From Isoetes taiwanensis (lineage: Eukaryota > Streptophyta > Lycopodiopsida > Isoetales > Isoetaceae): DNA of 64,000 nucleotides. Below the pieces are notes generated by a model. The model ran no database searches. It was not told where the DNA came from and was given only the letters and a program-made list of their open reading frames with translations. Positions 25,858 through 36,098 of the stretch are shown piece by piece. The position numbers and the translations under genes were made by a program. Within the stretch, counting starts at the first letter, position 1; every line of letters starts with the position of its first letter. The DNA is taken from positions 18,338,089 to 18,402,088 of the forward strand of contig JAJEKV010000005.1 in assembly GCA_021234155.1 (NCBI GenBank), in the 5' to 3' direction.

Positions 25858-27430
25858 TTTCAAAATTTCAACAAGATTTAGATCAAAGTGTTTGCATTAG
25901 AACTGGCCCGCAGCTCTCGTTGTTGGGCAGCCGAAATGCACACTTCTGCCCGTTTCTCAAACAAGGCCAGACCTTGCAAGGCCAATTCTATTGGGAGAGG
26001 GGAGAGTCCGGACCCCCGTGAGGCGAAAGCCCAAAAGTTTCCCCGAGGCAGCCTTTCCCCGGCAGCCACGGGGCCAGACGCTCAAAGACCACACTCTCGG
26101 TGATCTCGCCCCTATCCGGACCGCTGAATCCTTCTGTCAAGGGCCCCTGCCTCGATAAGGTCCAAAAATTCAACATCCGGCCTGCGAGAACTTATCAAAA
26201 CCGCGGAAGGCCCCCGGCGTACGACCGTAGAAACCAAAGTGTTTTGTCGCCAGACATTTGGAGGCCCTGAATGGCCATTCGACCACATCGTCCGGGAGGT
26301 CAGAATTAATTCTAGAGACCAAGTTGTACCTGGCTGGCTTTTGAAAAGAAAGAAATACTTTACGCCTCAACGCTAAAAAGATATTCCCACGCCACCTCCT
26401 AGCCAATTGACTTCACGAAAGTGTGTTGGAAATGAGACAGTTTGACGCCCCTCGAAGGGGTGGTCTTTGGCCATGAAACTTAGTCCCGTGGCAATGTCGA
26501 CGCCCGAAGTCCATTGGCGTATTTCAATCAATGATTCCTGAGAGGGAAGTTGCCCGGCCGGCCGCTGTGGCCTCTGAGAGGACTTTGGGGCGCCGCCTGA
26601 TGGTTTTAGGGTCCGTGTTCGGGCGCCAACACCCCTACGCCAAGACATCTACAAGGTCCTAGTCGACCGGACAAGGATAGGGTCTCCAAAACGTAAAACC
26701 CTATGAGCTGCCGTGTTCTAGCGGTTTGGCGCTTTGGGTGCCGAAGTTTGGTCCTTTGCACTTGGGACTTGGCCGATAAGATGCGCTTGAGAAGCAAGGG
26801 GAACCGACGGAATGGAGTTTGGATCTGTACCTCCGCGTGGCGCTAGGAAGTAAAGGGCGCCTTTGCGAGGGCAAGGCATTCATAAATTCGTACTAATGCA
26901 TAGTAATGGAATTAAATTTCATTTTTGTCGCCAGGCTTCCCAAGTCATCGCCAACATACGCTGCCAAAATTTTCGACAAGATTTAGATCAAAGTGTTTGC
27001 ATTAGAACGGTCCCGCAGCTCGTTGTTGGGCGTTCGAGCCGGCACACTTGCCCAAGTCAAACAAGGCCAAAGGACCTTGCAACCTTAGAGGGGGAGAGTC
27101 CAACCCCAAGAGGCGAGCCCCAAAGTTTCCCCAGGTAGCTCTCGGCAGCCTCTGGACCAGACACTAAAGACTTCAAATTCCCAAATCTCTGCTCCCTATC
27201 CGACCGCTGAATCCTTCTGCTCAAGGGCCCTGTCTCGATAAGGTCCAAAAATCCAACATCCGGGTCTGCGAGAACTTATCAAACCGCTGGCCGCCCCGCT
27301 GGGTCTAATCGTAGAAACCAAAGTGTTTTGTCGTCGTGATATTGGCGTCTCCTGGAATGGCGATTCGACTTCCACATCGTCCCGAGGCCGAAATTACCTT
27401 AGAGACCTGTTGTAACGCAAGGCCTATGCA
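25858..27430. repeat. ~1.1-kb repeat, one full and one partial unit
   Basis: The unit beginning at 25,858 (AACAAGATTTAGATCAAAGT, then GTTTGCATTAGAAC) restarts at about 26,965 and runs to about 27,430. Landmarks shared by both units are GCTGAATCCTTCTG, TCTCGATAAGGTCCAAAAAT and GAAACCAAAGTGTTTTGTCG. A third relative lies at 30,520-31,560, where GACAAGGATAG, GTGAAACCCTATGAGCTGC and GCCGAAGTTTGGTCCTTTG match 26,670-26,760. GC content is higher than in the flanks. It could be part of an LTR element with long LTRs or a satellite-like array. A minus-strand frame at 26,373-26,648 is not conserved and is not called. Confidence 0.6.
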
Positions 27431-28689
27431 TTAAAAGAAAGAGGGGCCACCAACCACAACGAAGCCCTAAATCCGTAATCCAGGCCACAACCGCAATTGA
27501 ACGAAGCCAAAACATGACCCAATGGGGCAATCCAAGAAGAGCAAGGCACCACCACAAAGATCCCCCAATGTCGACGTTCGAAGTCCAGGGAGGGCACGAT
27601 GGAGCCAAGCCCAAACCAACATCGGGCCCTCCCAATGTGGTCTTTGGCAACCTTGGGGCAACCCGCTTCCTCGAGTGGTTGCCTGGGTCCGGGCCGAATT
27701 TCCAACATTGAGGGAACCAACACCAAAGCCAACCAAAGGCCTATCGGAAACAAGGAGGGCACCCCAAACGAAAGGGTAATACAAACCCTAGGGAACCAAT
27801 GGTTTTGAACACGGGTGCATCGAAGTTTTGGACCCGCATTTAGCACGCAACAACAAGGTGAAATGCACTTCCCAACTTCCAACTCAAGGGGAACACCACA
27901 ATCCCACAAGCTCCTCCGGGTGGGAATAACGGGCCCGGAGGGCCCATTAGCCAAAACCACATAAGGGGCAAGCAACCCATTCTAGCCAAAATTTTTTTAC
28001 ATGCTTGGGAAGGAAAGCCACCAACCGGCTAGACCAACCCAACAAGCAAAAATTTCCGAGTAGCCGCCGAAGCCGAAAGCAAGAGTGTTGGAATGTTCAC
28101 GCTTAAAAGTCTTGGTCGACGCCAAGGCCCAAACAAGCCAAAACGAATGCCAAGGACCAACACCTCAACCGACAAGGACCAACCACCTTGCCCAAACCGC
28201 TTTCCCGCTAGCTTTCATGTCTCCTCCGGACTGCGGAATTAATTCCATGGTTAAGACAAGTGGGGAAGACCACAACCCGCGTTGGGAAGCAAAACCACCA
28301 ATTAGTGCAAATCGCGGATCGAGCCCCGCCAATCGGTAACCAGCCGCATCAGGCCAAAAATAAGATCACCCGGGAGAACTATCAAAAGATCCTACCAAAA
28401 AGCCTTTGAACCAACCGAAAGCTCAAACATTCCATTTAGTTCAAAACCAACAACCAGCTGAATAGCGATTTGCTGATATAATTCCGATGTCCAAATTAGC
28501 CGCATTCAGCTATCTTCATGACCATCGACCGAAAAGCCACCAAAAAATCCTCAAACGACGTTACACCACCAACTAACCAAATACGCGACGCCAACGACCG
28601 GAGCCAAAACAACCGTGTTTTGAAGGAGCCAACCATTTGCACAACCTAAGCGAGAACCAAAGTCGGGCCACCGATTATTGCCAAGAAAC
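27431..28689. other. C/A-rich sequence without recognisable gene
   Basis: A plus-strand sequence rich in CCAACC and CCAAG, without a consistent reading frame. Long antisense frames on the minus strand (27,424-27,975) are explained by base composition, because stop codons are rare in this skewed sequence. It leads into the ~200-bp tandem array and may belong to the same element. Confidence 0.4.
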
Positions 28690-29745
28690 CGTAGGTGACC
28701 AAAACCGTGGAGCCATTCCTAAAACTAATTAACGGAACTAAATCCTGGTTAGGTGGGGAGCCGACTAACCGAGGGACCGAGGGAAGGAACCGATCACCAT
28801 GAGAAACCCGTTGGGATTTTTAAGTGGGTTTTCTATTAATTGCCCACCGAAACCAACCGGAGGTGACCAAAACCGAGGTGCCTTCACAGTGGAACCAACC
28901 GATTAGCCGACCAACCGCATCTCCACCAACGGGACTAACCCCGCGGGTAGCCCACCAACCTGGATCGACCGAGGGAAGTAACCGGACCAGTCATGACCAA
29001 CCCAAGTTGGGATCTTGGTGGTTTTCTACTAAGTGCCCAAATAAAACCAACCTGAGGTGACCAAAACCGAGGTGCCTCATTGTGGAACAAACCACTAGCC
29101 GACCAACCAGATCAATTAACTGGGACTAACAACCTGGGTGGGGAGCCACGAACGGAGGGACCGGAGGGAAGTAACCGACCAGCCATGACCAACCCAAGTT
29201 GGGATCTTAAGCGGGTTTTCTACTAAGTGCCCACCGGAACCAACCGGAGGTGACCAAACCGGTGGTGCCTTCACGTGGAACCAACCACTAGCTGACCAAC
29301 CGTGACCGGACTAACGGGAACACAACCTGGTTTGTTAGGAGCCGACTCAACCGGAGGGACCGAGGGAAGTAACCGACCTCCATGACCAACCCAAGTTGGG
29401 ATCTTAAGCGGGTTTTCTACCAAGCGCCCATTTTTCTTGAAACCAAGGTAGAGGTGACCAAACCCAGGTGCCTTCACCCTGGAACCAACCGACTAGCCAA
29501 TCAACCAAACTTTTAATTAACGGAACCAACCTATTTGCTAGGGAGCCTATTTCAACCTGGGGACCGCATCAAAGGAAAGGAACCGACTACCATGACCAAC
29601 CCAAGTTGATCTTTTGTTTTGGGTTTCTACGATTTAAGTGCCCAGCTGAAACCAACCTGAGGTGACCAAAACGGAGGAGCCTTATTGGGGAACAAACCGA
29701 CTAGCCGGACCATGAAAAACCAACCAACAGAACCAACCATTCGGG
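28690..29745. repeat. ~200-bp tandem repeat array, about six units
   Basis: The phrase AGGTGACCAAAACCG, followed by a GGTGCC or GGAGCC box, occurs at 28,692, 28,861, 29,055, 29,248, 29,452 and 29,660. This gives periods of 169, 194, 193, 204 and 208 bp. Each unit also has CATGACCAACCCAAGTTGGG (the first unit a variant), GGGTTTTCTA, and AAGTGCCCA or AAGCGCCCA. Units differ by small indels. Such arrays are common in non-coding parts of Tat-type retrotransposons and in young satellites; which applies here is not shown. Confidence 0.85.
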
Positions 29746-30519
29746 CAGAAGGGATCCAAGAGTTTAAGGGGGCGATTATTTCTTGTGCTTTTGGAGTAGC
29801 CAAACGATCCAAGAAAAGTACTAAGGTGCACAAAGGCAATAGGAGTAACCCCGGGTAGCCAAACCGAAAGTTCTAAACCGGCCTAAGTCCACCGTTGTAC
29901 TAAGTAAGTCCTATAAACTTAGCGCAAACTGCCCCCTTCCACTATCATTGTCTGGTTTGTGAATGCCCCCACACTTTATGTCCCCTAACAGAACACGTGA
30001 AGATAGGAGGGCTCGAGCCGCTTTTGTAACGATATTGTAAATGGATAGGAAGGGGCGCCTTAAGGAATTTTTAATTTTTTCAGACACCACGCCAGCATTA
30101 ATGACGCCACGCCTCGAATGCATCGCCCAAATAGACGCTCGAAATAATGTCGAGTCAATGCTTGGGCTATCGCCTGAAGCGACGGGGCCGACGCCGGGAT
30201 AAAGTGACGCATCCCCGTGACGCGACGCGGCCCAGAATTCATCGCCTGAGACGCCCCTAATTGGATCGCCGTGATAGACGCTGCCATAGTCGCCGCTTAA
30301 ATGCGGGTTTTCTTGTTGTGAAAGAATGTTTTGTAGTTCTTACTTGTGGCCTTTGACATTTCTTCCCGTCGAATTTTGTCCATAACCTTCCTAGTTATCG
30401 CCTTTTGTGCGGTATGTCGAGGTCTATAAAGCCCCTCGTGATTTCTCTCCACAGGCTTATGGTCATTTGACCTTCTTAGGGACGCCGTAACCCTTTTTCT
30501 TTTCGACGACCTTTCCTTG
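29746..30519. other. Unidentified DNA with GACGC-rich block
   Basis: No gene is supported. Between 30,085 and 30,300 short CG-containing motifs (GACGC, ATCGCC, ACGCC) recur about every 10-25 bases, giving a local CpG-rich island in an otherwise ordinary stretch. The minus-strand frame at 30,060-30,287 follows from this composition. Confidence 0.4.
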
Positions 30520-31560
30520 AAACCATCTCACCACGCTTCAAACATGCTAAATATTTCGATTTTGCGTGTCCCATATCTCGCTAGAGTAGAAAGCAATGTT
30601 AGTGGAGGGTTGCGGTATTCCGTAAACAAAAGAAAACTTACTCCACGCCTCAACGGCTAATTGAAACCGCTATCCGTGGTAGGCCAATTGACTTTGTTAT
30701 GCATGGACATGATTTAGTTTGACGACTCCTCAAAGACAAGAGGTGGAGATTTTGGCGGTTTCTTGAAACTTTTCTCCATATTTCCCTTTGAATATAAATG
30801 TCCCGATGCATGAACCCGATTATCCATTGGCTCATTTTCTCCTCGGTCAACGATTATGAGAGGGGAAGTTGCCCTTTTCCGTCGCCGCTGTGGCCTTAAA
30901 GAGAGGACCTTTGGGGCAAGCTGCTTCCTGTGTGGTTAAAGGGGTTACCCCCCAAGGCCAACATGAGTATCCCACGCCAAGACATGGGGCGAAGGTCCTA
31001 GTCGATTAACAAGGATAGAGCAATTGAAACGTGAAACCCTATGAGCTGCTTATTCTATCCTGTTCTTAAGTGGTTTGCGATTTTTTGCCGAAGTTTGGTC
31101 CTTTGACTTTCAACTTTGGTGGCAAAGATGGAAGTTTGAGAAGATTACAAGGGAACATACTTGAATGGAGTTTCTTCCCGCCATACCTCCGCTGTTCAAG
31201 TTAGAAGCAGAAAGTGGCGCAATTTAAAGTTAGTGGGGAAGGACATTCAAGAAGTAAAGAATTAATGACCCATAGTTGTAATTCACATGTCCGATTTTCA
31301 CGCGAGTATGGATCCTAAAAGTCATCTTCAACATCCGAGGTCTTGTCCACCTTTTTTCTTTAATGGACCCAAGAGCCTTGCCCAATCCCTTTTTCATTGG
31401 TTGTTCCGGGATTCCAGCAAAACATCAAGTCGCGTGCACACTTGGTTCCCAAGTCAATCATGGCCTTGGCCTTGCAAGGTTTTTCGGCACTCGGGAACAT
31501 TAGAGGGGGACCTCCATCCGAACCCCAAGAGGGGAAAGCCCCGGGATGGGCTCACTCAAG
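30520..31560. repeat. Third relative of the ~1.1-kb repeat, entering copy B
   Basis: It matches 26,340-27,130 by landmarks: CGCCTCAACG(GC)TAA, AGCCAATTGACTT against GGCCAATTGACTT, GAAGTTGCCC, CAAGACAT and GGTCCTAGTCGA, GAAACCCTATGAGCTGC, and TTAGAGGGGGA. Its right end merges with the start of copy B. It is more diverged than units one and two, in the same indel style. Confidence 0.55.
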
Positions 31561-32246
31561 GTGTGATCTTCCTTCCACTTGCTCTAACGGGGCCAGAAGA
31601 GAAGTTTAAATTGTTGTGACTACTAAGATTGATTATGATTAAAATGCCTTTGTTGTCTAGCGGAGACACATACTTGTAAAGGGCCCTGGATTTTTTACTT
31701 TGACCATTCTAAAAATCAACATGAATAAATCCTTGGGGCCGCGAAAGGATAGTCCGCTTCTGTCCCTGGACTCTACTTATTTCACTAACAAATTGTATGG
31801 TGCCCATGTAAACAAACTCTCCGGATCGTGACCTTTATTCCCCGACCACAAACATGCAAGAAGGTGCGGAGGGTAATGTACTTTCTAGATGTTCCTCTAG
31901 TGAAGAACCACCGCTTGAGGGTTTTCGTGAAATCAAGGCGCAAGATCGCCTTCAACCCTTCTCCGTGGGTGCGGCTTCGGAACACCTTGATGGCCTCTTC
32001 CGATGTTTCTTGGCCGCTTTGCCTCAGACACATATTTGTGTGTAAACACACTTTTTAGTGAAAACGCTGGCATAAAACTATTCCTAATACAAAATGTCCA
32101 AAACAAAGGACAAAAACAAAGACAAAAACAGCCAAAAGGCCAAAACAAGAGTGCAATATTGACAAAAAAAACAGGCTAAAATATGTCTAAAAAGCCGAAT
32201 AAAAACCTTAAAGTGACGCATAAAAAGGCCTTTTGAAACCCTATGC
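31561..32246. other. Left edge of copy B, no gene recognised
   Basis: This is the counterpart of 140-834. There are several short minus-strand frames, but none keeps its frame between copies. A nearly identical block (32,150-32,275 against 745-862) includes TAGTGACGC-like AT-rich sequence leading into the palindrome array. Confidence 0.4.
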
Positions 32247-32425
32247 CGAAAGTGTATTCCGGAATACACTTTCGTTTTTCACGGGCGAATGAATACACCG
32301 TTTCACTCGGGCCTTCGAGTGAAGTGGGGTAGATTCTCCTAATACACTCGACTTCACACCAAGGCAAAAGTGTATTCCTCGAATATACTGCTCACGCTCA
32401 AAGTCAAAGTGTATTCGAATAGAAT
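32247..32425. repeat. Palindrome array, copy B
   Basis: The first 28-bp palindrome (32,247-32,274, centre GTGTATTCCGGAATACAC) is identical to copy A. Later sites are altered, mostly at their TTCCGGAA centres (for example AGTGTATTCCTCGAATATAC near 32,370). The centres contain CCGG, a CHG/CG methylation context, so the changes may be sequencing artefacts. Confidence 0.7.
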
Positions 32426-32796
32426 ACGCATTAACCAAATGATTGTACTTTGTACTTTTTACTCACCTCTCCATTTTTTTCTATGTGAACCGGAATACCT
32501 CAATATTATATTATAATACCGGGCCACCGGGCTTAATTTGAGCTCGTAGACCTGAATACATGAACCGGCCAAAATTTCCTTTTAAAGGTGCCATTTTTGT
32601 CTTTACTTTTTCCTATGTGAAGCGGAATACGTTTAGCTTTACTATCCTACTCTTTTGTGTATTCCTAATAGGTTTTACTTTGACTTTCACTTCATTAGTA
32701 CCGAACTTCTACTTTTACTACGTATGTATTCGAATAAGAAAAGCTCGCGACTACAAAAGGTTTCTCAAATCTCTTTACTATTTTGCGCTTGTTAAA

Positions 32797-35700
32797 ATGA
32801 CGAACCGCCAGGCGGAACAAACTTCCACTCAGCCTTTTGTTGTCTCAAGCTCGCTCTAGTTCTCAAGACACGCTTTGGGAACAACGTTATTTCTTGCATC
32901 AAGACCCAAGATTCTCCGACTCCTACCTCTACTTCATCGCTGTTGTTGCTTCTCAAGACACACCGAAGTCCAAAGACGTAATGCACTTCCACCACCCTTC
33001 CAACCGCTACCAAGTCCCAGACCGCATTAATCGGCATCTCCTTCCAAAGCCTCACCACCGGGCCGGAGTATACCACCACCCCCCTTCGCTCCATCCCCTG
33101 ACCTACGTAAGCTCCACAAAGAACGTGTTCAAGAACAAGCTACCCTCCCATTTGTAGTTTCGGCCCTTCATCCAAACATACAAGGAACACAAAGTAAAGA
33201 AGATCATGGAGATTCACTACAATTTCTCTCACCAGACTTCACTACAAATGAGGACGACGCTCCAAAGATGCACTCCTCTTCACACAACAACGGCTAGGAC
33301 ACATGGATTTGCAATTCCACCCGGCTTCTAAAGGAGATGTTTGCAAGAACTCCTTTTCAAGATGGTACAAGAACAACCGATGCCACAACCTCTTATGGGC
33401 CATCACCATCCTTTTTAACATTGTGACCCCACCTATTCCCGGGAACAACTTCACGTGGTCCTGCTTTTCCTCTACAAGCACACCACTCAGTGGTGAGGAA
33501 GTCACCCCAAGAGTAGAAGTTTTCATCGTCAAGATGAAGACACCAACGAGGAACAAAGAGATTACATGTTCTCCAGCCAATCTTCAAAGAAATTCAAGGT
33601 GGATTTTGGTTTGAGGGCAAGGTTCTCCTGTAAGAAGAAGACATCTTATGGATGAACACAAAATGAGGGGAGACTTTTGAGAACTAAATGCTGCTCATTG
33701 GGTTGCATCAACAGATTTAACATGGCCAAATTACGAAAGCGCTAGAGACAACCACAGCTCCATGACATTGGGCACTGTAATGCCTACTTAGCTTATCATG
33801 TAAGACCTGCATCAACACCTTCTTGCACTACATTAACCGGCCAAGAAGTTTGCCGAAAATGCTTTATGGTTGTCCACCGCTTAGGTCCACCGTAATGTCA
33901 AGAATACACAAAAGACTAGACAAAAATCCAAAGAATCGATGATCATTGTGGACCAAGAAGAGTTGTAACCATGCATGCCCTTGTCGGGCCGTGGTCATGG
34001 ATGGAGAAATATTTTAGAGAAACATGTGAGAAGCTACCTAACAAAGAACATGTATCATTTAACCGATAACATCACCAAAAAAAAGATGTTTTTAATGAGT
34101 ACAAAGAGATTTTGCACTCGCCTTCAAAGACATATCTTACTCACACTTCACCGACAATGGAAAAGTGAATTCGGGTCTTGTGAAAATTCCTAGAAAACAT
34201 AGAATGTCCGCTTGCTCGAGTGTGCGTAATTAAAGAGTCAACGAACGCAGAAACCGCGAAAGAGAGGTCGAAAGAAGTAAGCTCAATGCTCTCCAATCTC
34301 TCACTTGTTTCGTGAGAAAATGCTTTGACCTGATTTTCTTCTACATATTGTGCAACGTAACCTTGCCGCGACATCAGGAACAACAAGTGCCAGAGAGAAG
34401 AAAGCTTTGCTGCCACGTAAAAAGCTCTTGAACGTCCAATCGCAATACATGTCTATTGTGATTGACTAATGGACCAAAAACAACTCTACCACATTTTCTT
34501 GAACATTCCTAAAGATGCCGTGAGGAATGTTTTGTTAAGGTCCACCTTGTAGGAGCTATGGTCTTCAAAGGAAGTCTAAAGTGCAAAGTATTTTGACGAT
34601 CCAAACTTGCATGGTGACCCGAACCTCACAATTACAATTTTAACAAGGTCCCGCGGCGAAAGCAAGAGCAATTACTACACCAAAGCTTTTATCGCAACTT
34701 GACAATACTACAAGGGAGAACAAGAATCAAACACTTTTATGCGATCGCGGCCATGTTAGTGGAGCTAGGGATCTTTAGAAAAGTGAAGCTCTTTTTTACT
34801 TGTAGGCCACACTCATGATCGATTGACCAAATGTTCGCAGATTTTCAGGCGCCTTTAGAAGGAAGAAGGCTTTTCTGCCTTCCTTCTTTAGTTTCAATTA
34901 TTGAAGATTCTTACACCCTACTCCAGTTGGTCGATCTTCTTAAAGAGATCCGCCGATTTCAGAGAGTTTGTTTTCTCTCAACGCTCAAACAGAGAACAAG
35001 CCGCGGAACAAGTTGAATGATCTCACCTTTCAACATCATATCAAGTTCTACTTGAAGGATGGCCAAAGCTTCTTACGTGGGAAGAAGTATACCACAACTA
35101 AGGACCTGAGTCCACCGTGAGGGATTACGCTTCCTTAAATATATTCCCATAACTTCCTTTCATAGAACGTACGAGCAACTTCCTCTCAAAAATCCTAAGG
35201 AGTCCAAGGTAAGAAAAGTACCCCGTGAGTCATCCTTAAAAGCCATTGAAAATGGAATTTCCTCAAGTTTTAAGTACTTCTTAGAAGAAGATCTGATGTG
35301 GTGGAGTAATTTCTTTCTAACGTAAAATTGTTGTACAAAATATAGCTCTAAGACAGCTTTGTAAGAACCATTTCAATGGCCTAACACCTTCCATCAACCC
35401 CAAAGACCAAGGTGTCCAAGCAAAGGCTACATTTGCACCGGCAGAGAAGACGAGGAGGACCGAAGTCATGTATCGAGGACCGAGTCGCAGAATGAGCCTC
35501 AAGGTAATATCACGTAAATTACCAAAGGTATGCTAATTGCTCTTCCGACCGAGGAGGATGACAAAGGTCGAATCGCTCTAGATAGTAAAAAAGTGCTTGA
35601 CATGTAGCCAAGGAGGAAGGCTTAGTCACTAAACTCAAGATTCATTGGCTTGCAACACGTTTTAAAATGCTTTTGAAGGTAGATATGAGTTAGAAATGAG

Positions 35701-36098
35701 AAGCCAAAGGAAAAGGGAGAAAGTCCAAGAAGGTGGGTTGTAGGGACGAAATGAACCTTAATGACGGACTATATTGTGCTATGATTTTAAATTGAAATCG
35801 GACAATCGCCTACGCTTTAAGACTATCAATTTGCTTAAAAAGCTTGTAATTACGAAGAAGATGATGAAGAAGGTGGTGACAATGCTTCACCACCTGCTGA
35901 TAGTGATGAGGAAGATAACTCAAGCACTTCCTCGAGTGATGTTGGAAAGAAGTGAAGGTGATGACAATGGCATAAATGAATATGAAGACGCCCCGATCCC
36001 TCTCTCTCATCACTCCTCACACTTTTGCACATAACCGAAGTCTTAGAAAAGATCAGAATTTTGCATGTGAATATGAAGATTCTATCTTCAAATTTTGA
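32797..36098 (+). pseudogene. DUF7869-like transposon-type protein gene, copy B (frame-disrupted)
   Basis: Same gene as 1,405-4,671, on the plus strand, from MTNRQ at 32,797 to the shared TGA after a GAAGATTCTATCTTC segment. The N-terminal ~100 codons are more continuous here (frame 32,837-33,157). The central motifs are present but shifted: QLDNTTRENKNQ around 34,697-34,730, and GHTHD-like codons around 34,808-34,825. The tail is well preserved: frame pieces at 35,774-36,034 encode an acidic run (EEDDEEGGDNAS) followed by a serine-rich segment. Indels fall at different places from copy A, so neither copy alone gives the protein. No introns are evident, as expected for a mobile-element gene. 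Cellular role unknown; transposition or DNA processing is an inference from family context. Confidence 0.7.

Noticed and set aside
26373-26648. Minus-strand frame in the ~1.1-kb repeat
   Set aside because: The related repeat at 30,650-30,850 does not keep the frame, so it is not supported as a gene.
27424-27975. Minus-strand open frame of 183 codons
   Set aside because: It is explained by strongly skewed C/A composition. There is no domain, no conserved partner and a low-complexity amino-acid mix.
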